Shown: piece by piece, positions 51,079 to 59,717 of the stretch | Layout: each line of letters opens with the position of its first letter | Numbering within the stretch: the first letter of the stretch is position 1 | Position numbers and translations under genes: made by a program | Source of the DNA: Streptomyces sp. NBC_00483 | GTDB taxonomy: Bacteria; Actinomycetota; Actinomycetes; Streptomycetales; Streptomycetaceae | DNA: 64,000 bases | Direction: 5' to 3' | Assembly (NCBI RefSeq): GCF_036013745.1 | Contig: NZ_CP107880.1 | Location: forward strand, 3,782,001 to 3,846,000 | Notes under the pieces: generated by a model | Databases searched by the model: none | Told to the model about the DNA's origin: nothing | The model's input: only the letters and a program-made list of their open reading frames with translations

Positions 51079-53010
51079 TCAGTCACCGTAGAGCTCCCCG
51101 ATCTCGCGCTCGTACGCGGCCATGACGGCGGTCCGCTTGATCTTCAGAGAGGGCGTGAGGAGCCCGTTCTCCTCACTGAACTCGCCCTCCACCAGCGTGA
51201 ACTTACGGATCGACTCGGCGCGCGAGACGGCCTCGTTGGCGTAGTCGACGGCCTTCTGGACGTCCGCGACGATCCGGGGGTCGCCGATCACCTCGGACAT
51301 CGGGGTGTCGGCGGGCATCTTGCGGACACCCAGCCAGTGCGCGACGGACTCCGGCTCCAGGGTGATCACGGCGCCGACGTAGGAGCGGTTGTCGCCGACG
51401 ACGATGCACTGGCCGACGGGCGAGCGGCTGCGCAGCCGGTCCTCAAGGACGGCGGGCGAGACGTTCTTGCCACCGCTGGTGACGAGGATGTCCTTCTTGC
51501 GCCCGGTGATGCTCAGGTAGCCGTCGTCGTCCAGCTCTCCGAGGTCGCCGGTCGCGAACCACCCGTCCCCGTCCAGGACTTGATCGGTCGCGGCCTGGTT
51601 GTTCCAGTACGCGCCGAAGACGATGCCGCCCTTGATGAGCACCTCGCCGTCGTCCGCGATCCGGACGGCGCTGCCGGGCACGGGCAGGCCCACGGTGCCG
51701 GGGCGGGGCCGCAGCGGCGGGGTGATCGTGGCGGCGGCCGTGGTCTCGGTGAGGCCGTAGCCCTCGTAGATCATGACCCCGGCGGCGTAGAAGAACAGGT
51801 TCAGATTGCGGTCCAGCGGCGAGCCGCCGCTGATCGCGTACCGGAGCCGGCCGCCGAGTTCCTTGCGCACGCGCCGGTAGACGAGCAGGTCGTAGAGCCC
51901 GGCGGCGAGGGTCAGACCGGGCCCGGGACCCTTGCCCCCGTTGAGGAACCGCTCCAGATGCGCCTCGGCGTAGCGCACCGCGATCCGGTCGGCGCGGTCG
52001 AAGGACGAGCCGCGCCCGAGCTTCTCCGCCGTCGCGCGCCCGGTGTCGTGGATCTTCTCGAAGAGATACGGCACGCCGACCACGAACGTCGGCCGGAACG
52101 AGCGCAGTTCGGGCCGCAGCTCGTCGGGCTTGATGCTCGGGCAGTGCCCGAGCTCGATCCGGGCGAGCATGCACGCCACCTGGATCGTCCGCCCCAGGAT
52201 GTGCGCGAGCGGCAGGAACAACAAGGTCGACGCGGACTGTCCGGTGATCGCCTTGAAGATCGGGTGGAGCAGCTCGACGGTGTTCGCGGCCTCGGCGTAC
52301 AGGTTGCCGTGCGTGAGGACGCAGCCCTTGGGCCGGCCGGTGGTGCCGGAGGTGTAGCAGACGGTCGCGATGGTGTCGGGGGTGAGCGCGGCGCGGCGCT
52401 TGACGACCTCCTCGTCGGCCACGTCGGCGCCCAGGGCGGCGAGTTCGAGCACGGCACCTGCATCAATTTGCCGGATGCCGGGGCGGTCGGCCTCGGGCAT
52501 GTCGGCGACGGCCTCGCCGGCCGCGACAGCGTTCTCCGGCGTCTCGACGATCAGCATCGTCGCGCCGGAGTCCCGCACGATCCACTCGATCTGCCCGGGC
52601 GAGGACGTCGCGTAGACGGGCACGGTCTGCCCGCCGGCGGCCCAGATCGCGAAGTCCAGCACCTGCCACTCGTAGCGGGTGCGCGACATCAGGGCGACGC
52701 GGCCGCCCGGTTCGAGCCCCGCCGCGATCAACCCCTTGGCGGTGGCGGTGACTTCACGGGCGAACGCGGCGGCGGTGACCGGCCGCCACTCCCCCGCCTC
52801 CTTGCGCCGTACGACGACGGCGTTCGGCGCGTCCTCGGCGTTCCGATACGGGATGTCGGCGGGCGTGGACCCGTCCTTCGGCGGCTCGGCGAGCGCCGCG
52901 ACGCGCGCCTCGCGCACGGCCCCGTTCTCGCCCCTGACCAGTTCGACCTTGACGCGATCGGCCAGGTCGCGACGGGCGCCTGCCCGCTTCAGATCCTTAC
53001 GTACGCCCAT
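51079..53010 (-). CDS. Long-chain acyl-CoA ligase (FadD-like)
   Basis: 643 aa. ANL-superfamily motifs: YTSGTTGRPKGCVLTHGN (AMP-binding P-loop), YEGYGLTETTAAATITPP, DGWFATGDLGELDDDGYLSITGRKKDILVTSGGKNVSP, and the C-terminal LKIKRTAVMAAYEREI with the lysine-bearing hinge. It should activate fatty acids to acyl-CoA for beta-oxidation in the cytoplasm. Its upstream region carries TTAC-N6-GTAA-type operators, so the neighbouring TetR regulator probably controls it. Structure and length match the mycobacterial FadD15 type. Confidence 0.93.
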   Translation of the reverse strand: MGVRKDLKRAGARRDLADRVKVELVRGENGAVREARVAALAEPPKDGSTPADIPYRNAEDAPNAVVVRRKEAGEWRPVTAAAFAREVTATAKGLIAAGLEPGGRVALMSRTRYEWQVLDFAIWAAGGQTVPVYATSSPGQIEWIVRDSGATMLIVETPENAVAAGEAVADMPEADRPGIRQIDAGAVLELAALGADVADEEVVKRRAALTPDTIATVCYTSGTTGRPKGCVLTHGNLYAEAANTVELLHPIFKAITGQSASTLLFLPLAHILGRTIQVACMLARIELGHCPSIKPDELRPELRSFRPTFVVGVPYLFEKIHDTGRATAEKLGRGSSFDRADRIAVRYAEAHLERFLNGGKGPGPGLTLAAGLYDLLVYRRVRKELGGRLRYAISGGSPLDRNLNLFFYAAGVMIYEGYGLTETTAAATITPPLRPRPGTVGLPVPGSAVRIADDGEVLIKGGIVFGAYWNNQAATDQVLDGDGWFATGDLGELDDDGYLSITGRKKDILVTSGGKNVSPAVLEDRLRSRSPVGQCIVVGDNRSYVGAVITLEPESVAHWLGVRKMPADTPMSEVIGDPRIVADVQKAVDYANEAVSRAESIRKFTLVEGEFSEENGLLTPSLKIKRTAVMAAYEREIGELYGD

Positions 53011-53045
53011 GACGGCTCCCGTGTGCGCGGCTGCCCGACTCGTAC

Positions 53046-53075
53046 TTACTGGAGAGTCAACTTACCTACGCGTAA
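53046..53075. promoter_or_regulatory. Two TTAC-N6-GT(C/A)A boxes before the acyl-CoA ligase
   Basis: TTACTGGAGAGTCA (53046-53059, one mismatch) and TTACCTACGCGTAA (53062-53075, perfect) start 16 nt apart. They match the pair at 53855-53884 in design and spacing, so one TetR protein probably binds both places. Confidence 0.75.
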
Positions 53076-53155
53076 AGAAAATTCAATGGTCGCGTACGAA
53101 TCCGCGACCACCGCCGGCGATCCACCGGCCAAGACGACTGGGGCAGCTGAGGCGG

Positions 53156-53824
53156 CTACGGCACCCAGACCTCACCGTCGAGCACGTCCCGCATCCCCAC
53201 CCACACCATGTTCATCAGACGCAGCGTGATGCCCTCCGGGGACTGGCCCGGATGGTGCTCCATCCAGTCGGTGAGCGAGTCGGCGGCGCCCACGAGGGCG
53301 TGCGCGACGAAGTCGGCGTCCTCGTCGCCGAGTTGGGAGCCGCGGCCGCTGTCCGAGATGCCGTCCCTGATGAGCCCGGCCACCTCGGCCATGATCGCGC
53401 GCCGCGCGTCGGCCACGGCCGCGGCGATCGCCACGCTCAGCTCGGAGGCCTGCCGGTGCAGCACGACCCAGCTGTCGCGGTGCTCGGCGACGAACGCGAA
53501 GAACGCCGAGAGCCCGGCGTGCAGCCGCAGTTCGGGCGCGGCCCCCGCACCGCGCGCGGCCTCCTGGAACGCGGCGACGAGCCGCTCGGCCTCCCGCCGC
53601 AGACAGGCCAGGAACAGCCCCTCCTTGGAATCCAGGTACAGATACACCATCGGCTTGGAGATTCCGGCGAGTTCGGCGATCTCGTCCACGGACGCCGCGT
53701 GATAGCCACGCTTGGCGAAGACCCGCACGCCGACGTCGATGATCTGCTGCTCGCGCATCTGGCGCGGCATGCGCTTCCTGCGCGCCGCCGTACGCCCTTG
53801 AGCCGCTCCCGATGTGCCCGTCAC
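53156..53824 (-). CDS. TetR-family regulator of the lipid genes
   Basis: 222 aa. The N-terminal HTH is QIIDVGVRVFAKRGYHAASVDEIAELAGISKPMVYLYLDSKEGLF, followed by an all-helical ligand-binding domain. Divergent from the SCP2/acyl-CoA dehydrogenase operon across 91 nt containing two perfect operators. With the box pair before the acyl-CoA ligase it probably represses both transcription units and itself and is released by an acyl-CoA. The stop is close to the divergent ligase promoter region. Confidence 0.92.
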   Translation of the reverse strand: MTGTSGAAQGRTAARRKRMPRQMREQQIIDVGVRVFAKRGYHAASVDEIAELAGISKPMVYLYLDSKEGLFLACLRREAERLVAAFQEAARGAGAAPELRLHAGLSAFFAFVAEHRDSWVVLHRQASELSVAIAAAVADARRAIMAEVAGLIRDGISDSGRGSQLGDEDADFVAHALVGAADSLTDWMEHHPGQSPEGITLRLMNMVWVGMRDVLDGEVWVP

Positions 53825-53854
53825 TCTTGTCAGCCTATCTACGTCGCCGTAACC

Positions 53855-53884
53855 TTACCAATCAGTAAACTTACTAAGCGGTAA
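53855..53884. promoter_or_regulatory. Tandem TetR operators TTAC-N6-GTAA
   Basis: TTACCAATCAGTAA (53855-53868) and TTACTAAGCGGTAA (53871-53884) are both perfect and start 16 nt apart, within the 91-nt divergent region. Confidence 0.85.
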
Positions 53885-53915
53885 GGTCGCCGTAAGCAAG
53901 AAGGAGAGTGGGCCC

Positions 53916-54383
53916 ATGAGCGGTGCCGAGGAGATCGCGGCGCTCGACTTCGCGAGCGTCACGCCCGAGGAGTTCGCGCGGATCGTGAAGGGGCTGTCCG
54001 CGAAGGAGATCGGCCGGATCGCGCGGGACGAGGAGCTGCGCACCCGCGTCCTCAAGGAAGTCTTCGGGCGCATGGAGCGGCAGTTCAAGCCGGACGTCGC
54101 CGGGTCCCTCGAAGCCCTGATCCGCTGGAAGGTGACCGGCCAGGACGAAGTCCCGGAAGCGGTCTACGAAACCAAGATCTCGGGTGGCACCTGCACGGTC
54201 ACCGAGGGCCGCTCGGACGCCGAGCCGCGCGTCACGCTGATCATGGGCGACGCCGACTTCCTCAAGCTGGTCTCGGGCAACTCCTCGCCCGTCACGATGT
54301 TCATGATGCGCAAGGTCAAGATCGCGGGCGACGTCGCACTCGCCTCCGGCCTGACCCGCTACTTCGACATCCCCAAGGCGTGA
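53916..54383 (+). CDS. SCP2 sterol-binding/lipid-transfer protein
   Basis: 155 aa. The SCP2 fold is visible in IARDEELRTRVLKEVFGRMERQFKPD and the strands ALIRWKVTGQ, VYETKISGGTCTVTEG, VTLIMGDADFLKLVSGN, then MMRKVKIAGDVALASGLTRYFDIP. It binds a hydrophobic acyl or sterol ligand and probably presents it to the acyl-CoA dehydrogenase encoded 21 nt downstream. AAGGAGAG precedes the ATG. Co-regulated by the TetR protein via the two operators. Confidence 0.88.
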   Translation: MSGAEEIAALDFASVTPEEFARIVKGLSAKEIGRIARDEELRTRVLKEVFGRMERQFKPDVAGSLEALIRWKVTGQDEVPEAVYETKISGGTCTVTEGRSDAEPRVTLIMGDADFLKLVSGNSSPVTMFMMRKVKIAGDVALASGLTRYFDIPKA

Positions 54384-54404
54384 AGGGAAGGAGTTCGGTC
54401 CACC

Positions 54405-55619
54405 ATGGCCTTCTCTCTTGAACTGGGCGAGGAACAGCGCGACCTGCGGGACTGGGTGCACGGCTTCGCCGCCGACGTCGTCCGCCCCGCGGCCGCCGAA
54501 TGGGACGAGCGCGAGGAGACGCCCTGGCCGGTGATCCAGGAGGCTGCCAAGATCGGCCTCTACGGCTTCGAGTCCCTCGCCGAGATGTTCGGCGACCCGA
54601 GCGGCATCTCGTTGCAGATCGCCAACGAGGAGCTGTTCTGGGGCGACGCCGGCATCGGCATGGCCCTCTTCGGCACCTCGCTCGCGGTGGCCGGGATCTT
54701 CTCCTCCGGCACGCCCGACCAGCTCGCCGAGTGGGTGCCGCAGTGCTACGGCGACGAGGACGACCCCAAGGTCGCGGCGTTCTGCGTCTCGGAGCCGCAG
54801 GCGGGTTCGGACGTCGCGGCGATGCGCACGCGGGCCCGCTACGACGAGGCGAAGGACGAGTGGGTCCTGTCCGGCCAGAAGGCGTGGATCACCAACGGCG
54901 GCATCGCGAACGTGCACGTCGTCGTCGCCTCCGTCGACCCGGAGCTCGGCTCGCGCGGACAGGCGGCGTTCATCGTGCCGCCGGGCACGCCGGGCCTCGA
55001 AGGCGCCAAGAAGATAAAGAAGTTGGGCCTGCGTGCCTCCCACACGGCCGACGTCTTCCTCGACGACGTCCGCGTCCCCGGCCACTGCCTGCTCGGCGGT
55101 CGCGACCGGCTGGACGCGCGCCTCGCTCGGGCCCGCGAGGGGACGTCGCGCTCCCGTGGCCAGGCCGCGATGTCCACCTTCGAGGTCAGCCGGCCGACGG
55201 TGGGCGCGCAGGCGCTCGGCATCGCGCGCGCCGCGTACGAGTACGCGCTCGACTACGCGGGCGAGCGCGAGGCGTTCGGCCGCCCCATCATCGAGAACCA
55301 GGCGATCGCGTTCGCCCTCGCCGACCTGCGCACGGAGATCGAGGCCTGCCGCCTCCTCATCTGGCAGGCGTCCTGGATGGCCCGCAACGACAAGGTCTTC
55401 GACGCGGGCCAGGGCTCGATGTCCAAGCTGCGCGCGGGCGAACTGGCCGTCGCGGCGAGCGAAAAGGCCATCCAGGTCCTCGGCGGGGCCGGATACAGCC
55501 GGGAACACCCGGTGGAGCGGATGTACCGGGACGCGAAGATCTACACGATCTTCGAGGGCACGAGCGAGATCCAGCGCCTCGTGATCGCACGAGCGATCTC
55601 GGGGCGGCAGATCCGCTGA
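54405..55619 (+). CDS. Acyl-CoA dehydrogenase
   Basis: 404 aa, full length. FAD and substrate motifs: FCVSEPQAGSDVAAM (substrate-binding), WITNGG, GEREAFGRPIIENQAIAFALAD, and the catalytic base region IFEGTSEIQRLVIARAI. It should oxidise acyl-CoA to trans-2-enoyl-CoA in the cytoplasm. With the SCP2 protein upstream it forms an operon under TetR control. A very strong inverted repeat follows its stop. Confidence 0.94.
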   Translation: MAFSLELGEEQRDLRDWVHGFAADVVRPAAAEWDEREETPWPVIQEAAKIGLYGFESLAEMFGDPSGISLQIANEELFWGDAGIGMALFGTSLAVAGIFSSGTPDQLAEWVPQCYGDEDDPKVAAFCVSEPQAGSDVAAMRTRARYDEAKDEWVLSGQKAWITNGGIANVHVVVASVDPELGSRGQAAFIVPPGTPGLEGAKKIKKLGLRASHTADVFLDDVRVPGHCLLGGRDRLDARLARAREGTSRSRGQAAMSTFEVSRPTVGAQALGIARAAYEYALDYAGEREAFGRPIIENQAIAFALADLRTEIEACRLLIWQASWMARNDKVFDAGQGSMSKLRAGELAVAASEKAIQVLGGAGYSREHPVERMYRDAKIYTIFEGTSEIQRLVIARAISGRQIR

Positions 55620-55636
55620 GTGGGGCCGGGAAGGTT

Positions 55637-55679
55637 CTGTGACGTAGGACTACGACGCGGTCGTAGTCCTACGTCACAG
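55637..55679. terminator. Perfect 20-bp inverted repeat (bidirectional terminator)
   Basis: Arms 55637-55656 (CTGTGACGTA...CTACGAC) and 55660-55679 are exactly complementary with a GCG loop. It lies between two convergent genes. The perfection is unusual, and the sequence is not GC-only. Confidence 0.85.
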
Positions 55680-55687
55680 TTCCCCTC

Positions 55688-56581
55688 TTAGGACACCACG
55701 TCCTTACGCGCGAACCCCCGGAACGCCAGCGCGAACAGCACCACCGCGTACGCCACCGAAACCGACGCCCCCTGGATCATCCCGCCCCATTCGGGCTGCG
55801 CCTGGATCGCGTCCGCCCAGGCGAACTGCCAGTGCGCGGGCAGGAAGTCGCGCCAGTCGCCGAGCGCGGTAACCGCGTCCAGGACGTTGCCGACGATGGT
55901 CAGGAAGACCGCGCCGCCGACCGCGCCCAGCGGGTTGTCCGTCTTGGTCGACAGCCAGAACGCGAGCCCCGCCGTGACCAGTTGGGACACGAAGATGAAC
56001 GCGACCACGGCCAGCAGGCGCTGCACCGCCGTGCCCGCCGGCAGCGCGCCGCCGGTCGGGATGTCCAGCGGTCCCCAGCCGTACGCCACCGCGCCGACGC
56101 CGAGCGCGACCAGCGGGAGCAGCAGCATCGCGGCGAGGCTGAGCCCGAACGCGACGGCCAGCTTGGACCACAGCAGGCGGGCCCGCGGCACCGGAGCGGC
56201 CAGCAGATAGCGCAGGCTCGACCAGCTCGCCTCGGACGCGACGGTGTCGCCGAAGAACAGGGCCACCGGGACGACCAGCAGGAACCCGGCGGACACGAAC
56301 AGGCTGACCGCCGCGAAGTTCGCCGCGGACGCGGTGGCCGTGTCCATCAGGTTCACGCGCTGGCCGCCGTCGCCTCCGCCGCCGCCCGGCTCCCCGCCGA
56401 TCGCGAACGCGGCGACGAGCACGAACGGGAGCAGTGCCAGGACCGCGCCCATCACCAGCGTGCGCCGCCGCTTCACCTGGCGGACGAGCTCCACGCGCAG
56501 CGGGAGCGTGCGCCCCGGCCGGTAGCCGTGGGCAAGTTCGGGCACGTCGCGCGCCCCGGTCTCGACTCCGGTCGTCGTCAT
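55688..56581 (-). CDS. ABC-2 type permease
   Basis: 297 aa. Six predicted helices (RTLVMGAVLALLPFVLVAAFAI, FAAVSLFVSAGFLLVVPVALFFG, LAVAFGLSLAAMLLLPLVALGVG, and others). DTVASEASWSSLRYLLAAPVPRARLLWSK is the ABC-2 cytoplasmic loop. Its start overlaps the stop of the hydrolase-ATPase fusion gene by 4 nt (ATGA), so it forms the permease partner of that ATPase domain. Export of an unknown substrate is likely. Confidence 0.9.
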   Translation of the reverse strand: MTTTGVETGARDVPELAHGYRPGRTLPLRVELVRQVKRRRTLVMGAVLALLPFVLVAAFAIGGEPGGGGGDGGQRVNLMDTATASAANFAAVSLFVSAGFLLVVPVALFFGDTVASEASWSSLRYLLAAPVPRARLLWSKLAVAFGLSLAAMLLLPLVALGVGAVAYGWGPLDIPTGGALPAGTAVQRLLAVVAFIFVSQLVTAGLAFWLSTKTDNPLGAVGGAVFLTIVGNVLDAVTALGDWRDFLPAHWQFAWADAIQAQPEWGGMIQGASVSVAYAVVLFALAFRGFARKDVVS

Positions 56582-59322
56582 GCCGATGCCCCTCCGATCA
56601 GGGTCAGGAACGCGTCCTCGAGGCGCCGGTGCGGGCCGAGGGAGCGCACCGGTACGTCGAGCCGCACCAGTTCCGCGACCAGCCGGGCGGCCGGGTCGGA
56701 CCCGGTGGTCGGGTCCGGTTCGAGGCCGGGGTCCGGGGTGAGGCGGACCAGCAGGCCGTCGTCGACCCGCACCACCGATTCCACGCCCGCGAGGCCGCCG
56801 ACCTTCTCCACGAGCGCGTCGGAGACCTCGCCCGCGACGCCGACGAGCAGCGTGTCGCCGGAGCCGACGATGTCCGCGACGGGGCCCGCCTGGACGAGCC
56901 GGCCGCGGTCCATCACCACGAGGTGCGTGCAGGTCTGCTCGACCTCGGCGAGGAGGTGGCTGGAGACGATGACCGTGCGTCCTGCGCGCGCGTAGCGGAT
57001 CATCACCTCGCGCATCTCGCGGATCTGCGGCGGGTCGAGCCCGTTCGTCGGCTCGTCGAGGATGAGCAGGTCCGGGAGGCCGAGCATGGCCTGGGCGATC
57101 GCGAGGCGCTGGCGCATGCCCTGCGAGTACGTGCGCACGGAGCGGGCGAGGGCGTCGCCGAGGCCTGCGATCTCCAGGGCCTCGTCGAGGTGCGCGTCCG
57201 CGGCCGGGCGGCCGGTCGCCTTCCAGTACAGCTCCAGGTTCTCCCGACCGGACAGGTGCGGCAGGAAGCCGGCGCCCTCGACGAACGCGCCGACCCTGGA
57301 GAGCACCGGGGAGCCCGGCCTGATCGCGTGGCCGAAGACCCGGATCTCGCCCTGGTCGGGCCGGATGAGGCCCATGAGCATGCGCAGGGTCGTGGTCTTG
57401 CCCGCGCCGTTCGGCCCGAGCAGGCCGAGGACCTGGCCCTGTTCGACGCGGAAGGACAGGTCGCGCACCGCGTACCGGTCAGTGGAGCCCGCGTACTTCT
57501 TACTGAGGTCCGCGATCTGGAGCGGGACCTCGGCGAGCGCCGGGTCGGGCGCGGGCGCCGACGTGCGCCGCCGGGCCGTGAGGAGCAGCCCCGCCGCGAC
57601 GGCGAGCGCCCCGGCCGGCAGCCACCACACCCATGCGGGCAGCGGGGTGGGCGCCGTCTTCACGTCGGGGGCGGAGGGCACGCTCAGGCTGTCGTGCACG
57701 GAGACCTGGTACGTCGCGGGCTCGTTCGGCGACGCGAAGCCGAGGTCGGTCGCGGAGAGCACGAGCCGCAGCTTGTGGCCCTTCTGCACCTCGTGGTCGA
57801 TGGCCGGGAGCGTGATCTTCACGTCCTTGCCCGCGCCGTCCGCGCCGGTCACCTTGACCGGCGTCACCAGCTGCGAGGGCAGCACCTGACGCGTCCCGTC
57901 GGGCCCGGAGTCGTACACCTTCGCGAACAGGACGGCCGTTCCGGTGGAGGACTTCACGTGCGCGGTGACCGTCGGGGAGCCGGTGACGCGCAGCGACTTC
58001 TTCAGCGGCGCCGAGTCGAAGCGCGCGAACTGGCCGGGGTACTCGAGGGAGAAGCCGACGCCGAGCGAGGACGACAGGTTCGACACCTTGCCGAGGCCCG
58101 GCACCGAGGAGATCGACGGCGGTCCGCCGCCCGGCGGGTTCTGGAAGGTCTCGGTGGCCGTCTTCAGCGGCACCGCCGTGCGCCGCTCGCCGCGCAGGCC
58201 CGGGTACATGTCGCCGCTCGCGCCGCGCAGTGTGGCCGCGCCGTCCGTGGAGTCGACGCCGCCGGTGCGGGTGACGCGGAACGCGGGGCCCGTGTCGACG
58301 TTCTCGTCCTTCAGGTAGCGGTCGAACCAGGACGTCACGCGCGCGTGCAGCCGGTCGAGCTCCATGTCGCCGCCGTCGTGCCCGCCGTTCAGCCAGTCGA
58401 CCTGGACCGGCGCGCCGTTCGCCTTGACGTGGCGCGCGATCTCGTCGGCCTGCCCGAGGGGGAAGAGTGAGTCCGTCTGGCCCTGGGCGATGAACGTGGG
58501 GACCTTGATGCGGTCACCGACGGCGACGGGGCTGCGCTCCTCCAGGAGCTTGCGCGCCGCGGCGTCCGGCTTCCCGGCGACGGCGACGCGCTTGTACATG
58601 TCGCACAGCTTTTCCTCGAAGCGGCCGCAGGCGAGCCCGGCCTCACTGGTGCGCGTGCCCACCGGCGCGGAACCGGAGGTGAAGAAGGCGCCCGCCCACA
58701 GCTTCTTGAAGACGCCGTCGGGGAACAGCGCGTCCGCGAGGTTCCAGTACGTGATCTGCGGGGCGATCGCGTCGACCCGCTTGTCGTGGCCCGCCGCGAG
58801 CAGCGAGACCGCGCCTCCGTACGAGGCCCCGGTGACGCCGACGCGCGGGTCGCCCGGCTTGTCGAGCTCCACCTCGGGGCGCTCGGCGAGCCAGTCGATC
58901 ATGCGTGAGACGTCGGCCACCTCGTGCTTCGGATCGTTCAGGCCGATCTTGCCGCCGGATCGGCCGAAGCCGCGGGACGACCAGGTCATGACCGCGTACC
59001 CGTGGGCGGCGAGCTTCTCCGCCTCGGCGCGGACGTCGGCCTTGCTGCCGCCGAAGCCGTGCGTGAGCAGCACCGCGGGGCGCTTGTGGGACGGATCACC
59101 CGCGGTGAAGTACGAGGTGTCGATGCGCACCCCACCGCCCATCGGCATCATCCGGTCCTGCCGGTGCACGGCGGATGCCCCGCCGGAGCCGGAGTCCGCG
59201 GCCGCCGAGAGTCCCGTCCACGTACCCGCCCCCGCGAGCACGACAAGGGCCGCCGCGACGGCTACCCACCGTCGCGGCCACCCGCGTATCCGCTCGCGCC
59301 ACACGCGCCGTCGAAAAACCAT
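56578..59322 (-). CDS. Fusion of secreted alpha/beta hydrolase (S15-like) and ABC transporter ATPase
   Basis: 914 aa. A leading helix (VAVAAALVVLAGAGTWTGL) is followed by an X-Pro-dipeptidyl-peptidase-type hydrolase: LLTHGFGGS, VTGASYGGAVSLLAAG (nucleophile Ser about 167), GQTDSLFP (Asp) and LNGGHDGGD (His), then the S15 beta-jelly-roll. A second helix (AWVWWLPAGALAVAAGLLLT, about 575-597) leads to an ABC domain: Walker A GPNGAGKTTT, signature YSQGMRQRLAIAQAM, Walker B LLILDEPTNGLD. The hydrolase should face outward and the ATPase inward. It sits upstream of the ABC-2 permease gene, so the two form one transporter with an extracellular enzyme attached. Confidence 0.88.
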   Translation of the reverse strand: MVFRRRVWRERIRGWPRRWVAVAAALVVLAGAGTWTGLSAAADSGSGGASAVHRQDRMMPMGGGVRIDTSYFTAGDPSHKRPAVLLTHGFGGSKADVRAEAEKLAAHGYAVMTWSSRGFGRSGGKIGLNDPKHEVADVSRMIDWLAERPEVELDKPGDPRVGVTGASYGGAVSLLAAGHDKRVDAIAPQITYWNLADALFPDGVFKKLWAGAFFTSGSAPVGTRTSEAGLACGRFEEKLCDMYKRVAVAGKPDAAARKLLEERSPVAVGDRIKVPTFIAQGQTDSLFPLGQADEIARHVKANGAPVQVDWLNGGHDGGDMELDRLHARVTSWFDRYLKDENVDTGPAFRVTRTGGVDSTDGAATLRGASGDMYPGLRGERRTAVPLKTATETFQNPPGGGPPSISSVPGLGKVSNLSSSLGVGFSLEYPGQFARFDSAPLKKSLRVTGSPTVTAHVKSSTGTAVLFAKVYDSGPDGTRQVLPSQLVTPVKVTGADGAGKDVKITLPAIDHEVQKGHKLRLVLSATDLGFASPNEPATYQVSVHDSLSVPSAPDVKTAPTPLPAWVWWLPAGALAVAAGLLLTARRRTSAPAPDPALAEVPLQIADLSKKYAGSTDRYAVRDLSFRVEQGQVLGLLGPNGAGKTTTLRMLMGLIRPDQGEIRVFGHAIRPGSPVLSRVGAFVEGAGFLPHLSGRENLELYWKATGRPAADAHLDEALEIAGLGDALARSVRTYSQGMRQRLAIAQAMLGLPDLLILDEPTNGLDPPQIREMREVMIRYARAGRTVIVSSHLLAEVEQTCTHLVVMDRGRLVQAGPVADIVGSGDTLLVGVAGEVSDALVEKVGGLAGVESVVRVDDGLLVRLTPDPGLEPDPTTGSDPAARLVAELVRLDVPVRSLGPHRRLEDAFLTLIGGASA

Positions 59323-59554
59323 GGGTCAACGGTAGGCGCCACCACCGACAACCACCGCATCCGGTGGACCGAGGCAACCACCCTCCCCTGGGCGTACGAG
59401 TCCCTCCGGGGTACTGCAGGTGTCGTACGTGGCCGCGACGCCGAGAACCACGGACTCGACCGGTCGACCGGTCCCACGTCACGGGGCTCCGCCCCGGACC
59501 CCGCGCCTCAAACGCCGGCGGGGCTGGAATTGGGGCTGAAGTTGTCCCGGCATT
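59323..59554. other. Intergenic region between the divergent fusion gene and the sugar ABC operon
   Basis: Carries the leftward promoter of the hydrolase-ATPase gene, a CGACCGGTCGACCGG stretch near 59458-59470 and the GC-rich Streptomyces repeat at 59481-59531. No gene is visible; the ORFs seen in other frames lack start signals and family resemblance. Confidence 0.5.
59481..59531. repeat. Streptomyces GC-rich repeat (GGGGCTCCGCCCC type), copy 1
   Basis: ACGGGGCTCCGCCCCGGACC, then CCTCAAACGCCGGCGGGGCT. A near copy is at 63472-63520. This family of palindromic elements is widespread in Streptomyces genomes, often near gene ends. Confidence 0.75.
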
Positions 59555-59570
59555 CTGCGAGCGCTCGCAG
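59555..59570. promoter_or_regulatory. LacI-type operator, perfect 16-bp palindrome
   Basis: CTGCGAGCGCTCGCAG is a perfect palindrome with the central CG of LacI-family sites. It lies upstream of the sugar ABC operon; the LacI gene of the window's right edge is the likely binder. Confidence 0.75.
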
Positions 59571-59642
59571 AGTTCGTCAAGAGGGCGTGCGGTGAAGGGA
59601 GTTGGCGGGAATTTCTAGTTCCGGAAATCCCTGCGCAACCCA

Positions 59643-59672
59643 TTGACCGGCCTGCGAGCGCATGCAAACGTC
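59643..59672 (+). promoter_or_regulatory. Promoter with second LacI-like site
   Basis: TTGACC near 59644 could be a -35 element. TGCGAGCGCATGCA (59653-59666) is an imperfect version of the palindrome and overlaps the -35/-10 spacer, so binding there would block RNA polymerase. Confidence 0.55.
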
Positions 59673-59717
59673 CTCCCTCGACAGCGCCCACCGCCGAGCC
59701 GCTCGTGGAGGCCCCCT

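Noticed and set aside
54405..55642. Alternative plus-strand frame inside the acyl-CoA dehydrogenase gene
   Set aside because: Arg-rich shadow frame; the 404-aa frame has all family motifs.
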